Positions 34,437 through 42,530 of a DNA stretch of 64,000 nt are shown here, piece by piece. The notes beneath the pieces were generated by a model that saw only the letters and a program-made list of their open reading frames with translations, ran no database searches and had not been told where the DNA came from. Position numbers and translations under genes: made by a program. Position 1 is the first letter of the stretch, and the number at the start of each line of letters is the position of its first letter. Source of the DNA: Acidovorax sp. KKS102 (GTDB taxonomy: Bacteria > Pseudomonadota > Gammaproteobacteria > Burkholderiales > Burkholderiaceae_C). Location: assembly GCF_000302535.1 (NCBI RefSeq), contig NC_018708.1:2728001-2792000 (forward strand), written 5' to 3'.

Positions 34437-34828
34437 CCCTGCGATGAGGTTTTGCGCGAGGACTTGCCCAAAGGCTTTTTTACGATGCGCACCCCATAGT
34501 CCTTGCGCAGCACGTCGATGACGGCTTCGAATAGCCTGGCCTTCTCCTGCGCCTGTGCGAGCTGCACCTGCAGCGCCTTGATCTGCTGCTCGGGCGTGAG
34601 AGCAACAGTGTTCTTCTTGTCTATCGGCATGGCTGCAGATGATGCCGCAGGACTCCAGCCCAGGCGACCGTGCTTGCGCAGCCAGACCAGAACCGTCGAG
34701 CGACCCTGGATGCCGTAGTGCTGCTGCGCCTGTTTGTACGTGAGCTCGCCTTTTTCCACCTGCTCCACCACCGCCAACTTAAAGGCCAGTGTGTAGTCGC
34801 GCTGCGTGCGTTTGACACTTGATTCCAT
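34433..34828 (-). CDS. IS3-family transposase OrfA (DNA-binding)
   Basis: 131 residues. Helix-turn-helix of the IS3 OrfA type: KRTQRDYTLAFKLAVVEQVE ... TYKQAQQHYGIQGRSTVLVWLRKHG, then a leucine-zipper-like segment (EQQIKALQVQLAQAQEKARLFE). Binds the terminal repeats. Ends 46 nt past the frameshift site. Confidence 0.92.
   Translation of the reverse strand: MESSVKRTQRDYTLAFKLAVVEQVEKGELTYKQAQQHYGIQGRSTVLVWLRKHGRLGWSPAASSAAMPIDKKNTVALTPEQQIKALQVQLAQAQEKARLFEAVIDVLRKDYGVRIVKKPLGKSSRKTSSQG
34475..34481 (-). other. Programmed -1 frameshift site (A AAA AAG)
   Basis: On the minus strand orfA reads GTA AAA AAG, a classic slippery heptamer. After a -1 slip the frame continues AFGQVLAQNLIAGLSVKRAC, entering orfB without a stop. 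This gives the OrfAB transposase. Confidence 0.85.
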
Positions 34829-34888
34829 GACACATACCCTTTTTGAAAGGTCCTCGTGTCAACGCCAGGCAGGACGGGTCACTCACAA

Positions 34889-34918
34889 CAAAAAGGCTTC
34901 CCGAGGGAAGCCTTTTTT
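34889..34918 (-). terminator. Intrinsic terminator of the livJ-like gene
   Basis: AAAAGGCTTCC-CGAG-GGAAGCCTTTT palindrome with A and T runs on both sides, 49 bp past the stop. Works on either strand. Confidence 0.85.
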
Positions 34919-34966
34919 GATGGCCGCGGGGCATCGAAATGCCCCACAGCAGCAAGCCACACTCAA

Positions 34967-36094
34967 TTACAGAGGTGTCTTCTTGCCGTCCTTGTAGACG
35001 TACAGCGTGATGGCTGGGTTCTTCATTTCGCCGTTGGACTCGAAGGCGATGGTGGAGGTCACGCCCTTGAAGTTGGCCTTGGCCAGTTCGTTCACGTACA
35101 CCTTGGGGTCCACGGAGTTGGCGCGCTTCATGGCGTCGACCAGCAGGAACGTGGCGTCATAGGTGTAGGGGCTGTACACCTGGAACTGGCCAGGGTACTT
35201 GGCGTCGTACTTGGCCTTCCAGGCGGTGCCGCCAGGCATCTTGGCCAGCGAGGAGCCGCCTTCAGCGCAGATCACGTTGGCCAGGGTCTTGGCGCCAGCA
35301 GCCAGCTTGGCGATTTCAGACGTGCAAACCCCGTCACCACCGAAGTACTTGACGTTGGCCATGCCCAGTTGCTCCATCTGGCGCAGCATGGGGCCGGCTT
35401 GAGGGTCCATGCCGCCGTAGAAGATAGCGTCGGGGTTCTTGGCCTTGATGGCGGTCAAGATGGCCATGAAGTCGGTGGCCTTGTCGGTCGTGAACTGCTC
35501 GTCCACCACCTTCATGCCCTTGGCCGTAGCGGTTTTCTTGAACACGTCGGCAACGCCTTGGCCGTAAGCCGTACGGTCATCGATGATCGCAACGGTCTTG
35601 AGCTTCAGCGTGTCCACTGCGTAGAACGCCAGACCAGCGCCGAGGGCGTTGTCGTTGGCGATGATACGGAACGTGGTCTTGTAGCCAGGCTTGGTCAGGT
35701 TGGGGTTGGTTGCAGCGCCCGTCACCATTGGGATGCCGCAATCGTTGTACACCTTGGAGGCGGGAATCGTGGTACCGGAGTTGAGGTGGCCGACAACGCC
35801 AACGACCTTGGAGTCGCACAGCTTTTGTGCAGCAGCAGTGCCCTGCTTTGGATCGGCAGCGTCATCTTCAGCTTGCAGCTCGAATTTGATCTTCTTGCCG
35901 CCGATGGTGACGCCTTGAGCGTTCAGCTCTTCAATGGCCATGCGGGCGCCATTTTCGTTGTCCTTGCCGTAGTGGGCTTGGGCGCCGGAAACCGGAGCCA
36001 CGTGGCCGATCTTGACCACCTGCTCTTGTGCAGAGGCCACACCAGCAACAGCCGCGATAGCAGCAACCACGGTCAGTTTCAACTTCAATTGCAT
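34967..36094 (-). CDS. Branched-chain amino acid ABC transporter substrate-binding protein (LivJ-like)
   Basis: 375 residues. Signal peptide MQLKLKLTVVAAIAAVAGVA (cut after SAQ, about 23), then the type I periplasmic fold: VKIGHVAPVSGAQAHYGKDNENGARMAIEELN, VVGHLNSGTTIPASKVYNDC, TYDATFLLVDAM. Captures branched-chain or related amino acids for LivHMGF-type importers. No permease or ATPase genes adjoin it. ATG at 36094; the upstream 16 codons precede a better signal peptide start. Own promoter space 36095-36225. Confidence 0.92.
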   Translation of the reverse strand: MQLKLKLTVVAAIAAVAGVASAQEQVVKIGHVAPVSGAQAHYGKDNENGARMAIEELNAQGVTIGGKKIKFELQAEDDAADPKQGTAAAQKLCDSKVVGVVGHLNSGTTIPASKVYNDCGIPMVTGAATNPNLTKPGYKTTFRIIANDNALGAGLAFYAVDTLKLKTVAIIDDRTAYGQGVADVFKKTATAKGMKVVDEQFTTDKATDFMAILTAIKAKNPDAIFYGGMDPQAGPMLRQMEQLGMANVKYFGGDGVCTSEIAKLAAGAKTLANVICAEGGSSLAKMPGGTAWKAKYDAKYPGQFQVYSPYTYDATFLLVDAMKRANSVDPKVYVNELAKANFKGVTSTIAFESNGEMKNPAITLYVYKDGKKTPL

Positions 36095-36225
36095 ATCAAA
36101 TCTCCAGTAAAGATAAACGCTGAGAATCTTCTTGTGTCTCAACGCAGGCGAACATATCGCAATTTACGGGCCAGATCATTAGGGAACACGATTAAACGCG
36201 AGAGAAACCACAGGGGAATACCCTG

Positions 36226-36822
36226 TCATCTCTTTGGCGCAGGCGGCGCACCGCTTGCCAACTCGTCTGCCACGGCTTCATACACCGCATGCCGGACCAC
36301 CGACTCGATCTCTTCGCGCAGGCGTGGCAGCACCGAACGCGTCTGCTCCTGCACCACTGAGGCGATTGCCTCGCGCAGGCGCTGATCGAGCACCACATCC
36401 ACACGCTGCATGACGCGGTGCACCATGTATTCCTCTATCCCTTCGGGCAAGGCGCGGGCGGCAACAGGCGCGGACACCGGTGGCATCCCTACGGAAGTGG
36501 CAGCAGCGAAGGTTGATGGGCGTTGCTGGGCAGGTGAAGCCACAGCGCGCGACGCTTGAGAAGAAACCACCGGCGGTGGCGCAGCCAAGGTCGGCGCCGG
36601 AGGACGCGCCGTAGATGCCAGTGCACTGGCCTGCGGCATCGCAGTGGGCCGCACTGCGGGCGGGGCTGCCTTTGCCAGCGCAGCCGACTGCGCTGGAGAA
36701 AGAACTGTCGTGCGCGCTGCTGGATTCGTAGCGCCCTGCGCCGGGGATGCGGCGTCGGGCACTTGCACCACTTCGGTGAGCGTGGGTACAAAGCGCGGAG
36801 GGGTCTTGGGGGGGAGCGCCAT
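36226..36822 (-). CDS. Hypothetical Ala/Pro-rich protein next to holC
   Basis: 198 residues. N-terminus MALPPKTPPRFVPTLTEVVQ, then about 90 residues of Ala/Pro/Ser low complexity, and a helical C-terminus MVHRVMQRVDVVLDQRLREAIASVVQEQTRSVLPRLREEIESVVRHAVYEAVADEL that looks like a dimerising coiled segment. No catalytic motif. Its start overlaps the holC stop by one base (TGATG), so it is co-translated with holC; a replisome link is only positional. Confidence 0.75.
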   Translation of the reverse strand: MALPPKTPPRFVPTLTEVVQVPDAASPAQGATNPAARTTVLSPAQSAALAKAAPPAVRPTAMPQASALASTARPPAPTLAAPPPVVSSQASRAVASPAQQRPSTFAAATSVGMPPVSAPVAARALPEGIEEYMVHRVMQRVDVVLDQRLREAIASVVQEQTRSVLPRLREEIESVVRHAVYEAVADELASGAPPAPKR

Positions 36823-37256
36823 CAGCCCGCTTTCAGCACCAGATCGTGGCGGGTAATGGCATAACCGCGGGACGCGTAATGGCGCCACCGCGTGCGCGCC
36901 TGGGCACGGTCGGCTTCGTCCTGGGCACTCACGACTTCCACCAGGCGGTCAAACCGGCCAAAACCCTCGGGCACTTCTGCATGAAGATTCAGCAAGACTT
37001 CGTGGTGCGGCGCCAAGCGTGCATCTTGCGCCAGCAATACCGGCGAAGCCTGAACCAGCTCCTCGTCGGCGTCGGCATGGCAGTGGGCCACAAAGTCCTG
37101 GGGGGCCATCAACCAGAGCATGCGGTCCAGCGTCTGGAGCGCATCCGCCGGCGCTGCGATGACCAAGCGGGCTCCGCTGCGCTGCACTTTGCGTGCGAAC
37201 CGACATGCATACGCCAGCTTGTCGGGCGCGTTGAAGTGAAAGGCCACCTCGGTCAT
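36822..37256 (-). CDS. holC: DNA polymerase III subunit chi
   Basis: 144 residues. Starts MTEVAFHFNAPDKLAYACRF, followed by RKVQRSGARLVIAAP, LDRMLWLMAPQDFVAHC, PVLLAQD and EVLLNLHAEVPEGFGRFDRLVEVVS, the chi-subunit pattern. Chi links the clamp loader to SSB. ATG at 37256, 7 bp after the pepA stop; the longer frame overlaps pepA and is rejected. Order pepA-holC is conserved. Confidence 0.92.
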   Translation of the reverse strand: MTEVAFHFNAPDKLAYACRFARKVQRSGARLVIAAPADALQTLDRMLWLMAPQDFVAHCHADADEELVQASPVLLAQDARLAPHHEVLLNLHAEVPEGFGRFDRLVEVVSAQDEADRAQARTRWRHYASRGYAITRHDLVLKAG

Positions 37257-37263
37257 GGCACGG

Positions 37264-38820
37264 TCAAGCAGACTTGCTGCCAGCGGGCCGTTTGGCGGCA
37301 GGCCTGCGGGCAGTGCCCGTAGCCGCCTTGCTGGTCGCAGAGCGCGACGTGGACTTGGGGGCCTTTGCCGTACGGACCTGCGACCTGGACTGTTCGAGCA
37401 CATAGTGCACCAGCAGCCCCACGGGCCGGCCTGTAGAACCCTTGGCCGCCCCACCTTTCCACGCGGTGCCTGCAATGTCCAGATGCGCCCACGGCATGTC
37501 GCCCACGAACTTTTGCAAGAACTTGGCAGCAGTGATGGAACCGCCCGCACGGCCAGCCACATTGCCCATGTCGGCAAAGTTGCTCTTGAGGCCGTCCGCA
37601 TAGTCGTCATCCAGGGGCATGCGCCAGCAAAGGTCTTGCGCGGCTTCGCCGGCCGCCTGCAAAGACTCCGCCAGACCATCGTTGTTAGCGAACAGGCCGC
37701 TGCGCACGCCGCCCAGCGCGATCACGCAGGCACCCGTCAGTGTGGCGATATCCACCACCGCGGCAGGCTTGAATCGCGCGGCGTAGGTCAACGCATCGCA
37801 CAACACCAGGCGCCCCTCTGCATCGGTGTTCAAAATCTCGATGGTCTGACCGCTCATGCTGGTGACCACATCACCGGGCTTAACGGCGCGCCCGTCTGGC
37901 ATGTTTTCGCACGCCGGGATCAGGCCCACTACATTGACGGCAGGCTGCAGTTCACCCAGCGCGCGGAAGGTACCCAGCACACTGGCAGCGCCGCACATGT
38001 CGAACTTCATCTCGTCCATCTCGGGCGCAGGCTTGATCGAGATACCGCCGGTGTCAAAGGTGATGCCTTTGCCCACCAGAACGATGGGCGCCCGGTCCTT
38101 GGCCGCGCCGTTGTAGCGCAACTCGATGAAACGCAGCGGCTCTTCAGAGCCCTTGGCCACCGCCATGAAAGCGCCCATGCCCAGGCGCGCCACCTCTGCG
38201 GGGCCATGCACCTTGCACTGGATGCGTGGCAGCTTGGCGAGGGTTTTGGCCGCGTCAGCCAGCAGGCTGGGCGTGGCATGGTTGGCCGGGCGGTTGCCCC
38301 ATTCCCGCGCAAACTCTACGCCAGCCACCAAGGCCACACCGCTGTCAAACCCGTCACGCGCGCTGGCCGCATCCGGCACGCCCACCACACAGCGGCTCAG
38401 GCTGCGTGCCTCCACCTTGGTCTTGGTGGTGGTGTACACATAGCTCACATCTGCCACGGCCTGAACAGCAGCGCTGACGGCCGCCGCCTGGGCCTCGCCC
38501 GCGAAACACAGTACCACGCGCTTGGTGTGTGGCGCCTTGATGGCGCCGCCCAGCGACTGGAGGGCCTGGCGCGTTGCGCGCGCCGAGCCGTCACCCAGGC
38601 CCACCAGCACCACGCGGCGGGCTGCGACGGCAGGCACCTGGTACAGCTGCAGGTGTTTACCGGCTTTGGTGGTCAGATCTCCATTCTTGAGCGCCAAGGC
38701 CGCCAGGGCGGACAGCGCATCCTTGCCGGGCTTGAAGCCCTCGGGAAGCAGGACGATCAGCAGGTCGCATTTCTCCGAAGCTGCCGCAGCAAGTTCAAGG
38801 GTCTTGAGATCAAAGTTCAT
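37264..38820 (-). CDS. pepA: Leucyl aminopeptidase (M17)
   Basis: 518 residues. N-terminal macro-like domain, then the M17 catalytic core: VLVGKGITFDTGGISIKP, MKFDMCGAASVLG and NTDAEGRLVLCDALTYA, which hold the two-metal ligands and the catalytic Lys/Arg. Removes N-terminal residues from peptides. The last about 45 residues (after YVLEQSR) form a Lys/Ala/Ser/Arg tail not seen in typical PepA. Leads the leftward pepA-holC-hypothetical unit; its ATG is only 23 bp from the divergent lptF start. Confidence 0.94.
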   Translation of the reverse strand: MNFDLKTLELAAAASEKCDLLIVLLPEGFKPGKDALSALAALALKNGDLTTKAGKHLQLYQVPAVAARRVVLVGLGDGSARATRQALQSLGGAIKAPHTKRVVLCFAGEAQAAAVSAAVQAVADVSYVYTTTKTKVEARSLSRCVVGVPDAASARDGFDSGVALVAGVEFAREWGNRPANHATPSLLADAAKTLAKLPRIQCKVHGPAEVARLGMGAFMAVAKGSEEPLRFIELRYNGAAKDRAPIVLVGKGITFDTGGISIKPAPEMDEMKFDMCGAASVLGTFRALGELQPAVNVVGLIPACENMPDGRAVKPGDVVTSMSGQTIEILNTDAEGRLVLCDALTYAARFKPAAVVDIATLTGACVIALGGVRSGLFANNDGLAESLQAAGEAAQDLCWRMPLDDDYADGLKSNFADMGNVAGRAGGSITAAKFLQKFVGDMPWAHLDIAGTAWKGGAAKGSTGRPVGLLVHYVLEQSRSQVRTAKAPKSTSRSATSKAATGTARRPAAKRPAGSKSA

Positions 38821-38843
38821 AATTGGTGTTTTCCTTCGAGCCA

Positions 38844-39950
38844 ATGTTATTCGATTCATCCATCCGCAAGGAGCTGGCGCGCAGCTTCGGCGCGACCCTT
38901 GTGGTGCTGGTGACCGTGGTCATGACCATGATGCTCATCCGCACACTGGGTCAGGCCTCCAAGGGCAGCGTCAGCCCGTCCGACGTGATGCTCGTCATGG
39001 GCTTCACCGTATTGGGTCAGTTGCCCACCATTCTCAGCCTCAGCCTGTTCATCGCGGTCGTCGGCACGCTGTCGCGCATGTACCGCGACAGCGAAATGGT
39101 GATCTGGTTCGCCAGCGGGCGCGGCCTGATCAGCTTGGTGCGCCCCCTGTTGCGATTTGCATGGCCGGTGATGGTGGTGATCGCTGTGCTGTCGCTGCTG
39201 GTGTGGCCATGGGCCAACTCCCAGATCCAGGAACTCAGGACCCGCTACGAGCAGCGCAGCGACATCGACCGCATCGCCCCGGGCGAGTTCCAGGAATCCT
39301 CCAACGGCAGCCGCGTGTTCTTCATTGACAAGGACACCCCGGACACACTGGCGGCCAACAACGTGTTCATTGCTGCGAATGACGGCAAACGCGAATCCGT
39401 CACCTCCGCCCGCAGCGCCCGGCTGGAGACCCAGGGCGGTGAACGCATGGCCCTGCTGAGCGACGGCCAGCGCCTGGAGACGTCACGGGACAAGCCCGGT
39501 GTGAAGATCAGCGAGTTCAGCCTGTACGGCACCCGCATTGGCAGCGCGCCCCCTGGGTCGGCTGGAGAGCAGGCGGTGAAGACACGCACCACCTACGACC
39601 TCGTCATGCAGCCGCTGCCCGCCTACCGCGCCGAGCTGGGATGGCGACTCGGCCTTGCACTCGCTGCCCTCAACTTTGTGCTGCTGGGCCTGGCCGTGGC
39701 CAGCGTCAACCCACGCGCAGCGCGCAGCACCAGCATGGTGTTCGCGCTGTTTGCCTTCATCGTCTACTACAACCTCATGACCCTTGGCCAGAGCTGGGTG
39801 GGTGCCGACCGGCTGGGCCTCACCAGCTTCATGGTGATGCTGCATGGCGGCATGCTGGCGGTCTCGCTGCTGGTGCTGGCGGTGCGGCACAACCAATGGA
39901 CGGTGCGGCGCCTGTGGCGATCTGCTGAGGCGGGAGGACAGTCCGCATGA
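38844..39950 (+). CDS. lptF: LPS export ABC transporter permease LptF
   Basis: 368 residues. YjgP/YjgQ-family permease: transmembrane helices near 12-35, 50-75, 95-120 and three more near the C-terminus (about 265-355), with a periplasmic beta-jellyroll between (about 125-255). With LptG and LptB it extracts lipopolysaccharide from the inner membrane. ATG at 38844 (MLFDSSIRKELARSFGATL) is the family start. Overlaps lptG by ATGA. Confidence 0.93.
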   Translation: MLFDSSIRKELARSFGATLVVLVTVVMTMMLIRTLGQASKGSVSPSDVMLVMGFTVLGQLPTILSLSLFIAVVGTLSRMYRDSEMVIWFASGRGLISLVRPLLRFAWPVMVVIAVLSLLVWPWANSQIQELRTRYEQRSDIDRIAPGEFQESSNGSRVFFIDKDTPDTLAANNVFIAANDGKRESVTSARSARLETQGGERMALLSDGQRLETSRDKPGVKISEFSLYGTRIGSAPPGSAGEQAVKTRTTYDLVMQPLPAYRAELGWRLGLALAALNFVLLGLAVASVNPRAARSTSMVFALFAFIVYYNLMTLGQSWVGADRLGLTSFMVMLHGGMLAVSLLVLAVRHNQWTVRRLWRSAEAGGQSA

Positions 39951-41056
39951 AAACCATCCGCCGCCTGATTCACCGCGAGGCCCTGGGCGCCGTCACCTTC
40001 GTCACCGTAGGTTTTCTGGCCCTCTTCTTCTTCTTTGACCTGGTGGATGAGCTCCGCTGGGTGGGCCGTGCCGGGGAAGATGGCTATCAGCTATCGCACG
40101 CGTTGCTGTTTGTGGTGCTCAGCATCCCCAGTCACCTGTATGAACTGCTGCCCATCACGGTACTGATCGGCACCATCTTCGTGATGGCGCGCCTGGCACA
40201 AAGCTCCGAGTTCACCATCATGCGCACCAGCGGCATGGGCCCTTGGCGCGCACTGCGTACCCTGCTCACGCTCGGCGGCGTCTTTGTGCTGCTGACGTTT
40301 GCTGTCGGTGACTACCTGGCTCCCCTGACCGACCGCACTGCGCAGCTCATCAAGGTGCGCTACTTGGGACGGCTCACAGCGGGCGCCACAGGTGCATGGC
40401 TCAAGGAGCGGCAAGAAGACCATTCGTTTGCCGTCAACGTGCGCGCACTCACTCCCAATGGCGGCATGCTGGACGTGCGCATCTTCGAGTTTGACGAGAA
40501 GGGGCGCCTGGCGTCGCAGACCCGGGCTGCGTCGGGGCAGTTCGGCACCGATGGATCGTGGACCCTGGAGAAGGTGCAGCGCAGTCACTTTGAACAACAA
40601 AGCGACAAGAACGAGGCCCGCGTGGAGCACCTGGAGAGCCCCTCCCTGCAGTGGCCGACCAAGATCAGCGCCGACATGGTGGCGGCGTCCCTGCTCAAGC
40701 CTGACCGCATGGCCACGCTGGACCTCTTTCAGTTCATCCGGCACCTGAACGCCAATGGACAGTCCGCGCAGAAGTACGAGATCGAGTTCTGGCGCAAGGT
40801 GTTCTACCCCTTGAGCTGTCTGGTGATGGTGGTGCTAGCACTACCTTTTGCCTACCTGCATTTCCGCTCGGGCGGCATCGCGGGTTATGTGTTCGGCGGC
40901 GTGATGGCGGGTATCAGCTTCTTCCTGCTCAACAACGTTTTCGGCTACGCGGGCAACCTGCAAAACTGGTCGCCATGGCTGACAGCGGCGGCACCCGGCC
41001 TGATTTATTCCCTGCTCTCGCTGGCGGCGTTTGGCTGGCTGGTGCTGAGACGCTGA
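39947..41056 (+). CDS. lptG: LPS export ABC transporter permease LptG
   Basis: 369 residues, same fold as LptF: N-terminal helices (VTFVTVGFLALFFFFDLVD ... LPITVLIGTIFVMARLAQSSE), a jellyroll (about 130-265) and C-terminal helices (CLVMVVLALPFAYLHFRSGG ... LINNVFGYAGNL-like region). GGGAGGA precedes the start, which overlaps the lptF stop. Ten-odd bp before cbiX. Confidence 0.94.
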   Translation: MKTIRRLIHREALGAVTFVTVGFLALFFFFDLVDELRWVGRAGEDGYQLSHALLFVVLSIPSHLYELLPITVLIGTIFVMARLAQSSEFTIMRTSGMGPWRALRTLLTLGGVFVLLTFAVGDYLAPLTDRTAQLIKVRYLGRLTAGATGAWLKERQEDHSFAVNVRALTPNGGMLDVRIFEFDEKGRLASQTRAASGQFGTDGSWTLEKVQRSHFEQQSDKNEARVEHLESPSLQWPTKISADMVAASLLKPDRMATLDLFQFIRHLNANGQSAQKYEIEFWRKVFYPLSCLVMVVLALPFAYLHFRSGGIAGYVFGGVMAGISFFLLNNVFGYAGNLQNWSPWLTAAAPGLIYSLLSLAAFGWLVLRR

Positions 41057-41078
41057 CACTCTGACTTTGCCTCGCCCC

Positions 41079-41450
41079 ATGACCCAAGCCATCGTCCTGT
41101 TTGCCCACGGGTCCCGCGACCCCTTGTGGCGCGCCCCTATGGAGGCAGTCGCAACGCGCATTGCGGCGCAAAGCCCTGGCCGCCAGGCTATCTGCGCTTA
41201 CCTGGAACTGTGTGGACCCTCCCTGCCAGACGCCGTCCGGCAACTGGTGGCCGATGGGGCCACCGCTGTCACAGTGGTTCCGATGTTCCTGGGCACCGGC
41301 AAACATGCGCGTGAGGACTTGCCCTTGCTGGTGCAAGAGCTGCGCACCGCACATCCTGGAGTTCAATTCCATGTGCAGACAGCCATCGGAGAAGACCCCC
41401 GCATGACGGCCCTGATGGCCGAGATCGCCTGCGAAAGCCCGCCGATCTGA
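41079..41450 (+). CDS. cbiX: Sirohydrochlorin chelatase CbiX-type, short form
   Basis: 123 residues. IVLFAHGSRDPLWRAPME holds the metal-binding His of class II chelatases; VTVVPMFLGTGKHAREDLPLL holds the second. The single-domain length matches CbiX-small or SirB-like proteins that insert Co or Fe into sirohydrochlorin. Next to a CysB-like regulator of sulfur metabolism, which favours a sirohaem role. ATG at 41079; a TTG 12 nt upstream is less likely. Confidence 0.88.
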   Translation: MTQAIVLFAHGSRDPLWRAPMEAVATRIAAQSPGRQAICAYLELCGPSLPDAVRQLVADGATAVTVVPMFLGTGKHAREDLPLLVQELRTAHPGVQFHVQTAIGEDPRMTALMAEIACESPPI

Positions 41451-41482
41451 AATTTCCGAGAGTGCGGTCCGTTTGCTTAGAC

Positions 41483-41505
41483 GATTGCAGCATAATGATG
41501 CAATC
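41483..41505. promoter_or_regulatory. Dyad upstream of the CysB-like gene
   Basis: GATTGCA-N9-TGCAATC, 18 bp before the start codon. Size and the T...A ends suit a LysR-type operator, so autoregulation is possible. Confidence 0.45.
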
Positions 41506-41523
41506 CTTTAGGCAATATTCGAT

Positions 41524-42465
41524 ATGAATCTGCACCAATTCCGCTTCGTTCAAGAGGCTGCGCGCCGCAACCTCAACCTGACCGAGGCCGCCAAGGCCCT
41601 GCACACCTCGCAGCCGGGCGTCTCCAAAGCCATCATCGAGCTGGAAGAAGAACTGGGCGTGGACATCTTTGCCCGCCACGGCAAGCGCCTCAAGCGCATC
41701 ACCGAGCCCGGCCAGCATGTACTCAAAAGCATCGAGGTCATCATGCGCGAGGTGGGTAACTTGAAGCGCATTGGCGAGCAGTTCAGCGCACAAGACAGCG
41801 GCACCCTCAGCATCGCCACCACCCACACCCAGGCGCGCTACGTGCTGCCGGTGCCCGTGGCGCGGCTGCGCGAGGCCTATCCCAAGGTCAACGTGAGCCT
41901 GCACCAGGCCACGCCCCACGAAGTGGCCCGCATGATCATCGACGAGGTGGCCGAGATCGGCATGGCCACCGAATCCCTGGCGGACTACCCCGAACTCGTC
42001 ACCCTGCCCTGCTACGAATGGCAGCATGTGCTGGTGGTGCCCAACGACCACCCGCTGGCGAAAAAAGAACGCATTGGCCTGGACGACCTGGCCCATGAGG
42101 CCCTGATCACCTACCACCCTTCTTTCACCGGCCGGGGCAAGATCGATCACGCCTTCGCAGCGCGCAAGCTCACGCCCCGCATCGTGCTCGAAGCCATTGA
42201 CTCCGACGTGATCAAGACCTATGTGCGCCTGGGCCTGGGCATTGGCATCGTGGCCGAAATGGCCATGCGCGATGACCCGGTGGGCGACCTCGCCGTGCGC
42301 CCCGTGGGCCACCTGTTTGGCCAGAGCGTGGCCCGCGTGGCCTTCAAGCGCGGCGCCTATCTGCGCAACTTTGTCTACAAGTTTGCCGAGCTGCTCAGCG
42401 ACCGCCTGAGCCGCGAACTGATTGCCCGCGCGATGACGGGCCATGTCAACGACTACGAACTCTGA
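41524..42465 (+). CDS. cysB: CysB-like LysR-family regulator
   Basis: 313 residues. MNLHQFRFVQEAARRNLNLTEAAKALHTSQPGVSKAIIELEEELG is the CysB/Cbl-type helix-turn-helix, and IATTHTQARYVLPVPV ... TPHEVARMIIDEVAEIGMATE follows the CysB ligand-domain pattern (TTHTQARY is diagnostic). CysB activates sulfate assimilation when O-acetylserine or related signals accumulate. Adjacent chelatase fits sirohaem supply for sulfite reductase. Confidence 0.9.
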   Translation: MNLHQFRFVQEAARRNLNLTEAAKALHTSQPGVSKAIIELEEELGVDIFARHGKRLKRITEPGQHVLKSIEVIMREVGNLKRIGEQFSAQDSGTLSIATTHTQARYVLPVPVARLREAYPKVNVSLHQATPHEVARMIIDEVAEIGMATESLADYPELVTLPCYEWQHVLVVPNDHPLAKKERIGLDDLAHEALITYHPSFTGRGKIDHAFAARKLTPRIVLEAIDSDVIKTYVRLGLGIGIVAEMAMRDDPVGDLAVRPVGHLFGQSVARVAFKRGAYLRNFVYKFAELLSDRLSRELIARAMTGHVNDYEL

Positions 42466-42530
42466 CCTGCGCTCCCCACCAGAAGCCCCTCACTCTTACC
42501 GAATTTCCCCGCATTTCAAGCTGCTGCGCC

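Larger units (their letters stand above)
33547..34881 (-). mobile_element. Complete IS3-family insertion sequence (1335 bp)
   Basis: Bounded by 26-bp terminal inverted repeats (33547-33572 and 34856-34881, 23 of 26 matching, both starting TGACCCGTCCTG from the outside). A 3-bp direct repeat CTC flanks it (33544-33546 and 34882-34884), the expected target duplication. Encodes orfA and orfB with a -1 frameshift site. All parts look intact, so it may be active. It landed between two convergent genes, just outside the terminator of the livJ-like gene. Confidence 0.95.
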
